From: Roseburia sp.
Lineage (GTDB): Bacteria > Bacillota > Clostridia > Lachnospirales > Lachnospiraceae
DNA length: 31,797 bases
Direction of reading: 5' to 3'
Assembly (NCBI GenBank): GCA_019421345.1
Contig: JAHZFL010000022.1
Location: forward strand, 1-31,797
The notes under the pieces were generated by a model. It searched no databases and had not been told where the DNA came from. It was given only the letters and a program-made list of their open reading frames with translations. Each line of letters opens with the position of its first letter. Positions within the stretch are counted from its first letter, which is position 1. A program made the position numbers and the translations under genes. Below are positions 6,919 through 15,034 of the stretch, piece after piece.

Positions 6919-8091
6919 CTATCTCTCCCCTTCAATCCACTCCGCCAGCTTCCTCGCTCTCTGTGCCCATGTGTGTACCGCGCGTACCTTTTTCTGACCG
7001 CATGACATAATATCCTGCATATTTTTTTCATTTTGCAGCAAATCCTTCACTCTGTCCGGCAGCTCCTCTAAATGCTCCAGCGTGTAATAGCAGATGCCCT
7101 CACTCTCCTTTAATTCCTGACAGAGATACCTGCTCATATCAGATACGCACACCGCACCATTTAAAATAGAATTAAAAACTCGATCATGCGCTCCGTCCTT
7201 AAACCACGGCATTACATTCAAGGAAATCCTTGCCTGCTGTATCATCGAAAGACAGGCGAGGGAATCTGTCTGCGGATGAATCCGAAGCAGCTCCGGTCTC
7301 TGGACGTCCGGCAGCTTTTTCCACCCCTCGCCCACCACATCTACGGGAATCCCCGCATTGACCAGTGTGCACACCGCTTTCCCTCGCCAATAATTGCGCA
7401 CATACAGATCAATGAATATCATCTTAGAAAGTGCGATACGAAGCTCCTCATTTGGCTCTCGCCCCATCTCACGCTCACAATGTGCGAGAGCGACCTCCTC
7501 TACCGTCTGATACGGTTTTTCTATCAGCTCATCAATAATGCCCTGATAAAACGCTGCATACTCGTCATTGATCCAGTGAATATAAGGCTCAAAGAAAGAC
7601 AGCTCCGTATAGTTTCCGGTAAAAATCACATCATAGCGCTTCTCCTGCCCGGTACCGGTACAAAGCTCCGTGCCCGCCAGCGGAAGAAACCCAATGTGCG
7701 TAAATTCTGGATAAAATTCTTTAAAATATAGTTCCTGAAAGCGGTCAATACTGATGTGACGGTAACCTTTTGGCAGCTCACAAAGGTGCTCATGATAAAA
7801 ATAAGGATGATCCGCCGCAATATTAAAGCACGGCATCTGATAGGTATCCCAGATATAGCCGACTCCCTCCTTATAGACGCCCGGCTCCTGCTCCAGCCCC
7901 TGAAAATTGAAGGTGACGAGTACCGTCTCCCTCATTTTCAAGAACTTCCGCAGCTTTCTTGCACTCTGTTCCTCCTTTTTTAAATCATAGAAAAATACCG
8001 GATAGCCCATCCGCTCAAATTCCTTCGCCATCTGATGTGAGAAATACGAGAGCGTCTCAACGCCGCCCTCCATCATTACGATTCTTTTCAT
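6919..8091 (-). CDS. CgeB-like glycosyltransferase family protein
   Basis: A 390-residue protein resembling the CgeB/GT-B glycosyltransferase group. It has an N-terminal Rossmann-like beginning (MKRIVMMEGGVETLSYF), and a C-terminal donor-binding-type segment around residues 295-325 with SLNVMPWFKDGAHDRVFNSIL and NGAVCVSDMSRYL, which matches the HxRvfea.lacGa pattern of these enzymes. No signal peptide, so probably cytoplasmic. In Bacillus CgeB is linked to glycosylation of the outer spore surface; the acceptor here is unknown. The start has AGAGGAG five bases upstream. It sits 18 bp after the MacB-like permease in a tight operon, suggesting that the glycosylated product and the transporter are linked. 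Confidence 0.72.
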   Translation of the reverse strand: MKRIVMMEGGVETLSYFSHQMAKEFERMGYPVFFYDLKKEEQSARKLRKFLKMRETVLVTFNFQGLEQEPGVYKEGVGYIWDTYQMPCFNIAADHPYFYHEHLCELPKGYRHISIDRFQELYFKEFYPEFTHIGFLPLAGTELCTGTGQEKRYDVIFTGNYTELSFFEPYIHWINDEYAAFYQGIIDELIEKPYQTVEEVALAHCEREMGREPNEELRIALSKMIFIDLYVRNYWRGKAVCTLVNAGIPVDVVGEGWKKLPDVQRPELLRIHPQTDSLACLSMIQQARISLNVMPWFKDGAHDRVFNSILNGAVCVSDMSRYLCQELKESEGICYYTLEHLEELPDRVKDLLQNEKNMQDIMSCGQKKVRAVHTWAQRARKLAEWIEGER

Positions 8092-8109
8092 GCGTTCTCC
8101 TCTGCCGTT

Positions 8110-9363
8110 TTACTCATGTCTGAGAGCATCGATCGGATTTAGATTTGCCGCCTTGTAGGACGGAAACACCCCAAACACGATTCCTATCACCATCGAGAAT
8201 GCCACTGCCCCGACTGCTGCCGGAACGCTGATCGCCACAGGCGTTGTACTCAGATAGGAAATCACCTGTGCGAGTATGATACCGACAATGACGCCCACAA
8301 TGCCCCCCATACTCGTCAAAACGGCTGCCTCTGTCAAAAATTGTCCCAGTATCTTGGATTTTCTCGCACCGATTGCCTTCTTCAAACCAATCTCCTGCGT
8401 ACGCTCCGTAACAGATACCAGCATAATATTCATCACGCCGATACCGCCGACAATCAGCGAAATCCCCGCGATCCAGATCAACATTGTATTGGTAGAGCTG
8501 CTCAATTCCTGAATCTGCTGCGCCTGCTCCATCAAATCCTTCGCCTTGTAGGTGATGGTATCATCCTTCACTGTCAGATACGAATTTAAAATATCCGCAC
8601 ACTCTTTTCCGGCGTTTGTCATATAGTCGGTACTCTCCACACGGATCATGACATTCTGCGGCTCATCATACTGATAAAGAATCGGCCATGTCGTATCGGG
8701 GATATAGACCGAGCCTGCCGAATTCTGCGCATATGTATAATAATCCTCAATGGAATTGATCACCGGCTCAAACTCCTTTGCCTTTGTCACAATGCCTATC
8801 ACAATATAAGGCTCCTGCTGGATCTCAATCGTGCTTCCGACTGCTTCCTCGCCCAAAAACAGCGCATTTGCGGAATCCTCATCCAAAACGGCAACCTTAC
8901 GGTAGGAGTCAAAGTCATTTTGCGTAAACCCTCTGCCTTCCTTCATAATAAAGTTACAGGTATCAAAATAGTTTAGATCAACTCCCTTGACATAACCGCC
9001 GGAAAGCCCTGTGTTGAGGTGATACACACCGTTATAATCCTGTCTGCTCAAATAGCGTGAAACATTTTCCACATGCGGAATATCAAGAATCTGTTCCACT
9101 ACTTCATCCGTAACGAGCGGAACGCCCTGCGGGATCCCGTTATAGGACATCTCATACTGCCATTCTCCCTGAAACAGCGCCACTTCCATTGTATTTTCAC
9201 CCGAACCGACCAGATTTTCCTTAATCTGCTCGTTCGTTCCCTTGATCGTAGAGACAATCGCAATGATTGCCGCAATACCGATAATAATTCCAAGCATCGT
9301 CAGGAAAGAGCGCATTTTATGCGACCAGATACCCTGAAAAGATAATCTTATATTTTCAAACAT
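8110..9363 (-). CDS. MacB/FtsX-type ABC transporter permease
   Basis: A 417-residue permease of the MacB family. It has a first membrane segment near residues 16-40 (FLTMLGIIIGIAAIIAIV) and a large extracytoplasmic MacB_PCD domain of about 230 residues. Three C-terminal membrane segments (about 285-405) follow, with the conserved cytoplasmic motif TERTQEIGLKKAIGARKSKIL and an ending of NPIDALRHE. Such proteins act by mechanotransmission rather than transport through a membrane pore. The start has AGGAGGG a few bases upstream and lies 9 bp after the upstream adaptor stop. Its partners are the ATPase at 11055-11744 and two adaptor proteins. Confidence 0.93.
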   Translation of the reverse strand: MFENIRLSFQGIWSHKMRSFLTMLGIIIGIAAIIAIVSTIKGTNEQIKENLVGSGENTMEVALFQGEWQYEMSYNGIPQGVPLVTDEVVEQILDIPHVENVSRYLSRQDYNGVYHLNTGLSGGYVKGVDLNYFDTCNFIMKEGRGFTQNDFDSYRKVAVLDEDSANALFLGEEAVGSTIEIQQEPYIVIGIVTKAKEFEPVINSIEDYYTYAQNSAGSVYIPDTTWPILYQYDEPQNVMIRVESTDYMTNAGKECADILNSYLTVKDDTITYKAKDLMEQAQQIQELSSSTNTMLIWIAGISLIVGGIGVMNIMLVSVTERTQEIGLKKAIGARKSKILGQFLTEAAVLTSMGGIVGVIVGIILAQVISYLSTTPVAISVPAAVGAVAFSMVIGIVFGVFPSYKAANLNPIDALRHE

Positions 9364-9372
9364 AGCGCCCTC

Positions 9373-11058
9373 CTAATAGTACATCATATCAGCCGCATCT
9401 GTTACCGCGACTCCCTCGACCGCATTTTTCCCATACGGGAACGCAATCCGGTCATCCTCGCTCAAACCCGATTTTATTTCGATTGCTGTGCCATATGCAG
9501 TTCTTCCTGTCACCACATACTGCTTTTTTAAGCGGTTGTTCTCATCCGCAATCATACAGTAGGACTTTCCATTCTCCTCACGAACATACGCCTGTTCAAT
9601 AAACAGACCACCTGCGCCCGACTGATTTGCGGCAATCGCAAGATCAACATACTCTCCATTGCGCAGTGCAGAGCTGTCCTCAATATAGGCGGTATAAGAA
9701 TAGTAGGAAACGTTAGGATTCCCCTCCCCCATCGAGTTTCCCGAAACCGGATAGTCTGAAATCTCCGTAATCGTCGCCTCAAATGTCATACCGCTCTCCC
9801 AGGCATTTGCCGTGACAACCATGCCGACTGAAATATCTCCCAGCAACAGCTCGCTGATCGTCCCGCTGACATAAAGTCCCTCATCCCCCGTCACTACGAG
9901 AAACGCCGTTCCGTTCTGCTGAAATTCCTGCGGGTCGCCCACTGTTTTGACGATACCGTCTACTTTTGCATAAACAATCCCATCCGACGCAGTCTGCTCC
10001 AAAGACTCAAGCTTTAGCTGCTGCTGTCTGCGCTGAATATCAAGCGATTTGATCTGCTTTTCCGTCTCCGTGATTTCCTTCACCAATTCCTCTTTCGTAT
10101 ATCCTTTGGGCGGTTCCCAATCCGTTGCATGCTCCATAAATTCTTCCATGTACTGATCTGCCAAAGAAGTCGGTATATATTCCTTTCCGGTAAACAGATA
10201 CCACATACGGCTCTCGTCATAATCCGCCGGAATGCTGTTTCCGTTCAACTGCGCCGTATGGTCGGCAAGGTCTGTATCAATGACCGGCTTTGGTTTTCCC
10301 TCCGCATCCGGCTCCATCAGCATCTTACCGTCCGCATCCTTCTTGCATACATAAAACACAACATGCTTCCCCGGCGTTCCGTCCTCCTTTGGACGAATCT
10401 CATTGAAAAAACTGCCATATGCGTATGCATTTGCATTACAATAATAAATATAAGGATCCTCCGCCGTGCCCGCCGGATAAACAAGCTCGCCCGTCTGTTC
10501 ATTGCGCGTGACATTATAAGGAATGGAGGTAGCCGTCAGAAAATTATAAATATTGACATCCTTCTCATCTGTCTCCGGTATCGACTGATTGATTTTATCC
10601 TGCTCCTCATACTTTTTCAGCTCCTCCGTATTAATCTTCGGCGGCGTCTTGTCTACCGGCTTCGCATTTTTTAAGCTATCCAGCTTATGCGTTGCCATGG
10701 CAAGGTTATTTTCAATCGTATTCAGTTCGATTTTTTTCCTCTCAATATCAATCTGTACCTCTGCCATATCATATTCCATTAAGGGATCGCCGACCTTTAC
10801 AGTGTCTCCTTCCTTTACGAATACCTGCTTGGCAGATTTGGAGCTGTCCAGATAGATTTCCTGTGAGGAATCGTTTGTTACCATTCCATAGCTGGTCGCA
10901 GAATCCCCAAAATATCCCATATTAATATTAGATACCGGCTGCACCTCTGCCACAAGCTTCTGATCCTGATAAGCCTTATACCCGTAAATGCCGCCCGCAA
11001 CAGCCCCAACGGCTACCGCACTCCCAACGACTGCCGCTATTACTCGCTTAATCCTCAT
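9373..11058 (-). CDS. HlyD/MacA-like adaptor protein with a large insertion
   Basis: A 561-residue membrane-anchored adaptor, longer than typical MacA-like proteins (about 350-450). It has an N-terminal transmembrane anchor (residues about 4-27) and a first half-lipoyl motif (VFVKEGDTVKVGDPLMEYD). A first coiled-coil helix (about 105-140) leads into an insertion of roughly 190 residues rich in Tyr, Asn and Pro, with DPYIYYCNANAYAYG and MWYLFTGKEYIP. The return helix (EELVKEITETEKQIKSLDIQ), second half-lipoyl motif (GIVYAKVDGIVKTVG) and beta-barrel domains follow. The insertion replaces the hairpin tip that meets TolC in Gram-negative pumps. It overlaps the ATPase gene by 4 bp (ATGA). Confidence 0.85.
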   Translation of the reverse strand: MRIKRVIAAVVGSAVAVGAVAGGIYGYKAYQDQKLVAEVQPVSNINMGYFGDSATSYGMVTNDSSQEIYLDSSKSAKQVFVKEGDTVKVGDPLMEYDMAEVQIDIERKKIELNTIENNLAMATHKLDSLKNAKPVDKTPPKINTEELKKYEEQDKINQSIPETDEKDVNIYNFLTATSIPYNVTRNEQTGELVYPAGTAEDPYIYYCNANAYAYGSFFNEIRPKEDGTPGKHVVFYVCKKDADGKMLMEPDAEGKPKPVIDTDLADHTAQLNGNSIPADYDESRMWYLFTGKEYIPTSLADQYMEEFMEHATDWEPPKGYTKEELVKEITETEKQIKSLDIQRRQQQLKLESLEQTASDGIVYAKVDGIVKTVGDPQEFQQNGTAFLVVTGDEGLYVSGTISELLLGDISVGMVVTANAWESGMTFEATITEISDYPVSGNSMGEGNPNVSYYSYTAYIEDSSALRNGEYVDLAIAANQSGAGGLFIEQAYVREENGKSYCMIADENNRLKKQYVVTGRTAYGTAIEIKSGLSEDDRIAFPYGKNAVEGVAVTDAADMMYY

Positions 11059-11744
11059 GACGCTCCGTCTCCCTCCTCTCCCTCGTAAATCTCCCCGTCA
11101 ATAATCCGCACGGTCCGCCTCGCATTCGCTGCGATCTTCGGGTCGTGGGTGATCATAACAATCGTAACCCCCTCCTCGTTGAGCTTCTCAAAAAGCTCCA
11201 TGATCTGTTCTCCCGATTTGGAATCAAGCGCTCCGGTCGGCTCATCCGCCAGCAAAATCTTTGGGCTGTTGACCATTGCCCGCGCGATCGCCACACGCTG
11301 CTTTTGACCTCCGGAAAGCTGCGTCGGACGAAAATTGACACGATCGCCAAGCCCTACGCGCTCTAACGCCTTCACCGCCCGCTCTCTGCGCTCCTTCTTG
11401 CGGATTCCCGCATAGCTGAGGGGCAATGCCACATTTTCCATTGCGCTCTCACGCGGCATCAGATGAAAGCTCTGAAACACAAAGCCAATGCTGCGCAGAC
11501 GTAAGTCGGAAAGTTCTTTATCCTTTAACTTTAACACATCTTCTCCCGCCAGTTCATACACGCCGCTGGTGGGGCGGTCAAGGCAGCCGATAATATTCAT
11601 CAGCGTTGTCTTTCCCGAACCGGAGGGTCCCATAATGGCAACATACTCTCCCTCCTCAACGGTCAGGCAGACATCCTTTAACACAGGGACAACCAGCTTT
11701 TCCTGCTGATAATCTTTAAATATATTCTGTAAATTCAGTATCAT
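11055..11744 (-). CDS. MacB/LolD-type ABC transporter ATP-binding protein
   Basis: A 229-residue nucleotide-binding subunit. Walker A is GPSGSGKTT (about 39-47), followed by a Q-loop in GFVFQSFHLMPRESAMENV. The signature is LSGGQKQRVAIARAM, Walker B is ILLADEPTGALDS and the switch His is in MITHD. It powers the permease at 8110-9363. It overlaps the flanking genes by 4 bp at each end (ATGA junctions), which shows translational coupling inside the operon. Confidence 0.96.
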   Translation of the reverse strand: MILNLQNIFKDYQQEKLVVPVLKDVCLTVEEGEYVAIMGPSGSGKTTLMNIIGCLDRPTSGVYELAGEDVLKLKDKELSDLRLRSIGFVFQSFHLMPRESAMENVALPLSYAGIRKKERRERAVKALERVGLGDRVNFRPTQLSGGQKQRVAIARAMVNSPKILLADEPTGALDSKSGEQIMELFEKLNEEGVTIVMITHDPKIAANARRTVRIIDGEIYEGEEGDGAS

Positions 11745-13087
11745 TGTCCCACCTCCGTGTCATGAGGCTCTGCTTCCATTCCAAGCTCCGTATCCGGTAT
11801 GCTCTCCATCATCATTTCCGTCCCCATCTCCTCCGGGTAAACCTGCTCTGTCCCCATTTCTTCCGGTTCCTGATTGTACAGCGGAGAAGAATAATCAACC
11901 TCTGCCTCATTTGTTACGGTTGTCACGCCCTCATAGAGCCCCGGCATAGGCCAGGTGATGTAATCATCTGCCGTCAGACCGGATACGATCTCATATTCGT
12001 CCATTGCCTCATCATACGCACCCAGTTCTATGTAACGCTTTTCCAACTGATGCTTATCGTTCGCTGCCCAGACATACGGCTTCTCCTCGTCTTGAATGAT
12101 ATAAGAACCATACAGCCAAAGTCCTTCCTTCACCTGCTCCTGTCCATTATCAAGTTCAATATAAACATGCTGCCCCAAAATCAATCCGTCTGCGCTTTCC
12201 AGTTCTATGTAAAACGGATACTTCGACGCCGTCATAGACTCTCCTCCCTCAGGCGTATACATATTACTGTTTCCCTGACTCTGCGGCTTCTCTGTATCGA
12301 TCAGCGCGATCGTTCCCTTCCACGTCTTTGTCTCATCGACTCTGGAACGGATCACAACCGGCTGTCCGTCTGCCAGCATCCAGATATTCTGCTCGTCAAT
12401 GCTGCCCTTGACCCGGTATTCGCCCGTCTTTAAAATCGTCATAAACGGCGCGGTATTTCCATTCGCATCCGTCCCCTTTTCATTAATCTCCCGCACAACA
12501 CCGGAAACCTTACTCTTTACGGAAGACTCATTCATCTGCTTTTCGTACTTTGAAATCTCAAGCTGCTTGCTCTCTAAATCAAACTGCTTCTGCGCGATTG
12601 AATTTTCAACATTCTGAATCTGTGTCGTATACGAAAATTTCTCCGAATCCGCTGCCTTATCGCGCTCCTGCGCAAGCGTCTCCTTCTGCTTATTATAATT
12701 TTCAATATCATTATTGATGCTCTCTACCTCAAGATTTGCCTGTGCGATCTGCATCTTAAGCTCATTGGTGTCATAGGTGACAAGCGTCTGTCCCTCCTCC
12801 ACCAGATCCCCAACCTCAACCTTGATCTCATTGATCTTCCGGTTGGAATCTACACTCACCTCAAACGTATCCTGCGACTCCACCGTTCCGTTATACCTGT
12901 TTGAGACGCCCGTGTACTGATTCATCACAAGTGAAACCTTCTCGACAAACACGCGGTCCTTCGCGCTTCCCTCCTGAAAAAAAGGAATCGCCTGCATCAG
13001 ATCTTCCCGAAAATAAAAACCTGCTCCACCCAACGCTGCAACAACTGCAAGCGTACCGACCAAAACCACTATCTTTTTCCTGCTCAT
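11741..13087 (-). CDS. HlyD/MacA-like adaptor protein with acidic Met-rich tail
   Basis: A 448-residue adaptor, first gene of the six-gene operon. It has an N-terminal membrane anchor (about residues 5-23), a half-lipoyl segment (INEIKVEVGDLVEEGQTLV), a coiled-coil hairpin (about 105-190), a second half-lipoyl segment (VKSKVSGVVREINEKG) and barrel domains. The last 50 residues are acidic and contain the repeated unit PEEMGTE twice. I chose ATG 13087, with GGAGG six bases upstream; a GTG 36 bases further up lacks a good site. This is the second adaptor beside the longer one at 9373-11058, an uncommon arrangement. Confidence 0.87.
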   Translation of the reverse strand: MSRKKIVVLVGTLAVVAALGGAGFYFREDLMQAIPFFQEGSAKDRVFVEKVSLVMNQYTGVSNRYNGTVESQDTFEVSVDSNRKINEIKVEVGDLVEEGQTLVTYDTNELKMQIAQANLEVESINNDIENYNKQKETLAQERDKAADSEKFSYTTQIQNVENSIAQKQFDLESKQLEISKYEKQMNESSVKSKVSGVVREINEKGTDANGNTAPFMTILKTGEYRVKGSIDEQNIWMLADGQPVVIRSRVDETKTWKGTIALIDTEKPQSQGNSNMYTPEGGESMTASKYPFYIELESADGLILGQHVYIELDNGQEQVKEGLWLYGSYIIQDEEKPYVWAANDKHQLEKRYIELGAYDEAMDEYEIVSGLTADDYITWPMPGLYEGVTTVTNEAEVDYSSPLYNQEPEEMGTEQVYPEEMGTEMMMESIPDTELGMEAEPHDTEVGQ

Positions 13088-13261
13088 CCGCATCCTCCAT
13101 CTATTCCGGTACCATGTACCCACTCTCTGTTATATGCGCAAAATGCCCATACTATATCCTATGACATCATATTACCACGTCCGCGGCTCAATATATAGTA
13201 TAGGATTCTTAAAAATTATTTAATTTCTGACAATTCCGTCATATTTTTGCAAGCTGCCTCA

Positions 13262-13339
13262 AACAACGGGCAGCTCGCTTCGTGAGCCACTCTGATGTAA
13301 AACAACGAGCGACACGCTTCGCGAACCACTCTGATGTAA
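13262..13339. repeat. Tandem 39-bp direct repeat
   Basis: Two adjacent 39-bp units (13262-13300 and 13301-13339) share the start AAACAACG and the ending CCACTCTGATGTA and differ at about seven positions. Each has a GCTTCG core. The pattern GCTTCG followed by GAYGTAAAA is also seen in the inverted-repeat cluster downstream of serS (4689-4711), suggesting one dispersed repeat family. Confidence 0.7.
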
Positions 13340-13376
13340 AAAAGGCACACTAAGAATCCTGCTCTCAGTGTGCCTG
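13339..13376 (-). terminator. Intrinsic terminator of glyA
   Basis: On the minus strand AGGCACACT (from 13376) pairs with AGTGTGCC (ending 13345) and is followed by six T residues (13344-13339). It lies 15 bases after the glyA stop. Confidence 0.88.
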
Positions 13377-13390
13377 TCTGCTCTACGCGC

Positions 13391-14629
13391 TTATTTCAAC
13401 GGATATTTTGCTGTCAGTTCACAAACGATCGCGCGCGCCTTCTCTGACGCTGCGTCGCCCTCTTTGATCATCAATGCAACTGCCTCTGCAATACGATCCA
13501 TATCTTCGGTATTCATCCCGCGTGATGTCACTGCCGGCGTTCCAAGACGCACACCGCTTGTGACAAACGGAGATTTCGGATCATTGGGAATCGTATTCTT
13601 GTTGCATGTAATATTTACCGAATCTAAAAGCTTTTCAACTTCCTTGCCCGTACGATCAAAATTTGTCAAATCAACAAGAAGCAGATGATTGTCCGTACCG
13701 CCGGACACGATCTGGATGCCGCGCTCCATGAGCCCTTTGCACAATGCCTGTGCGTTATCCACAACCGCCTGCTGATACGTCTGAAATTCCGGCTGCAGCG
13801 CTTCCTTAAAGCAGATTGCCTTAGCCGCGATCACATGCATCAGCGGTCCGCCCTGAATTCCCGGGAAAATCGCCTTGTTGAAATTATATTTCTCCGCCGC
13901 CTCCTGATTGCATAAAATCATACCGCCGCGCGGTCCGCGTAGCGTCTTATGCGTCGTCGTCGTCACAACGTCTGCATACGGAATCGGGCTCGGATGAACG
14001 CCTGCCGCCACAAGCCCCGCAATATGCGCCATATCTACCATCAACACAGCGCCGCATGCATCGGCAATCTCACGAAACCGCTTAAAGTCGATTGTTCTTG
14101 CATAAGCAGACGCTCCTGCAATGATCATCTTCGGCTTGCACTCCAACGCCGTCTCCATAACCTTATCATAATCAATAAAGCCCTCATCATTTACTCCATA
14201 CGGTACAATATGGAAATAGCTTCCCGAAAAATTCACGGGACTTCCGTGCGTCAAATGTCCGCCATGATCTAAATTCATACCCATTACCGTATCGCCCGGC
14301 TTTAAAATCGCGAACTGCACCGCCATATTTGCCTGTGCGCCGGAATGCGGCTGCACATTTACATAATCACAGCCAAACAGCTTCTTCGCTCTCTCGATCG
14401 CCAGCTCCTCTACAACATCCACGCATTCACAGCCGCCATAGTAGCGTTTTTGCGGATAACCCTCCGCATATTTATTCGTCATCACACTGCCCATCGCCGA
14501 CATCACTGCCGGGCTCACCCAGTTTTCAGACGCAATTAATTCAATATGATTATTTTGTCTGTCAAATTCAGCGCAGATCGCATCTGCAACTTCCATATCC
14601 ACGGAACGAATATCTTCCATTGTATACAT
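13391..14629 (-). CDS. glyA: Serine hydroxymethyltransferase
   Basis: A 412-residue fold-type I PLP enzyme that interconverts serine and glycine while loading tetrahydrofolate with a one-carbon unit. Recognisable motifs are ELIASENWVSPAV (about 31-43), TNKYAEGYPQKRYYGGCE, VQPHSGAQANMA, VDMAHIAGLVAAGVHPSP and the PLP-lysine motif TTTTHKTLRGPRGG. Length and motifs are canonical. A GGGAG site lies about ten bases before the ATG. The gene has its own candidate promoter at 14697-14725 and a strong terminator, so it is probably transcribed alone, perhaps with read-through from DUF1294/secDF. Confidence 0.97.
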   Translation of the reverse strand: MYTMEDIRSVDMEVADAICAEFDRQNNHIELIASENWVSPAVMSAMGSVMTNKYAEGYPQKRYYGGCECVDVVEELAIERAKKLFGCDYVNVQPHSGAQANMAVQFAILKPGDTVMGMNLDHGGHLTHGSPVNFSGSYFHIVPYGVNDEGFIDYDKVMETALECKPKMIIAGASAYARTIDFKRFREIADACGAVLMVDMAHIAGLVAAGVHPSPIPYADVVTTTTHKTLRGPRGGMILCNQEAAEKYNFNKAIFPGIQGGPLMHVIAAKAICFKEALQPEFQTYQQAVVDNAQALCKGLMERGIQIVSGGTDNHLLLVDLTNFDRTGKEVEKLLDSVNITCNKNTIPNDPKSPFVTSGVRLGTPAVTSRGMNTEDMDRIAEAVALMIKEGDAASEKARAIVCELTAKYPLK

Positions 14630-14696
14630 CGTATCGCTTCTCCCTTCCCTTATCCCTGTCTGCTCTGCGGCAGCCCTGATTGCCGATTACCGGTTC

Positions 14697-14725
14697 ATTA
14701 TAACGGACTTTTGCGGGCAAAGCAA
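14697..14725 (-). promoter_or_regulatory. Candidate promoter of glyA
   Basis: A perfect minus-strand TATAAT (14702-14697) preceded at 17 bp by a weak TTGCTT (14725-14720). The leader would be about 60 bases. The inverted repeat CGGGCA/TGCCCG overlaps the -35 region (about 14714-14743). Confidence 0.6.
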
Positions 14726-14764
14726 TGACAAAAGCCCTGCCCGTCTATAGCAATTTATTATCAA

Positions 14765-15028
14765 TCATATAAGCAGACAAAATAAAACGATTGCCACATG
14801 CAAAAGAAGAATCAGCGGCATTCCCACAACAAAATACCAGTGTCTTGTCTTATGGCGGAATACATACATGCCCGCCCAACTGCCAATGCTGCCGCCGAGC
14901 AGACTGCTCAAAAAAAGCGTCCGCTCCGAAATCCGATATGCATGGCGCACTGCCCTTTTTTTATCTGCCCTCATCAGAAAAAATGCAGCCACATTCATGA
15001 CAAGGATATAGCCGATCACTATCTTCAT
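14765..15028 (-). CDS. DUF1294 family small membrane protein
   Basis: An 87-residue protein with an N-terminal membrane segment, the DUF1294 signature ADKKRAVRHAYRISERTLF followed by LLGGSIGSWAGMYVFRHKTRHW, and two C-terminal hydrophobic segments. Its function is not known. It starts 6 bp after the secDF stop with AGGA four bases upstream of the ATG, so it is co-transcribed with secDF. Confidence 0.9.
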   Translation of the reverse strand: MKIVIGYILVMNVAAFFLMRADKKRAVRHAYRISERTLFLSSLLGGSIGSWAGMYVFRHKTRHWYFVVGMPLILLLHVAIVLFCLLI

Positions 15029-15034
15029 AACGTC

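Larger units (their letters stand above)
13088..13390. other. Intergenic region between glyA and the ABC operon
   Basis: About 300 bases without a gene. From the right end it holds the upstream region of the ABC operon, where I see no convincing promoter but do see inverted copies of ATACTATAT (13149-13157 and 13193-13201). It also holds an AT-rich stretch, a tandem 39-bp repeat (13262-13339) and the glyA terminator. Confidence 0.6.
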
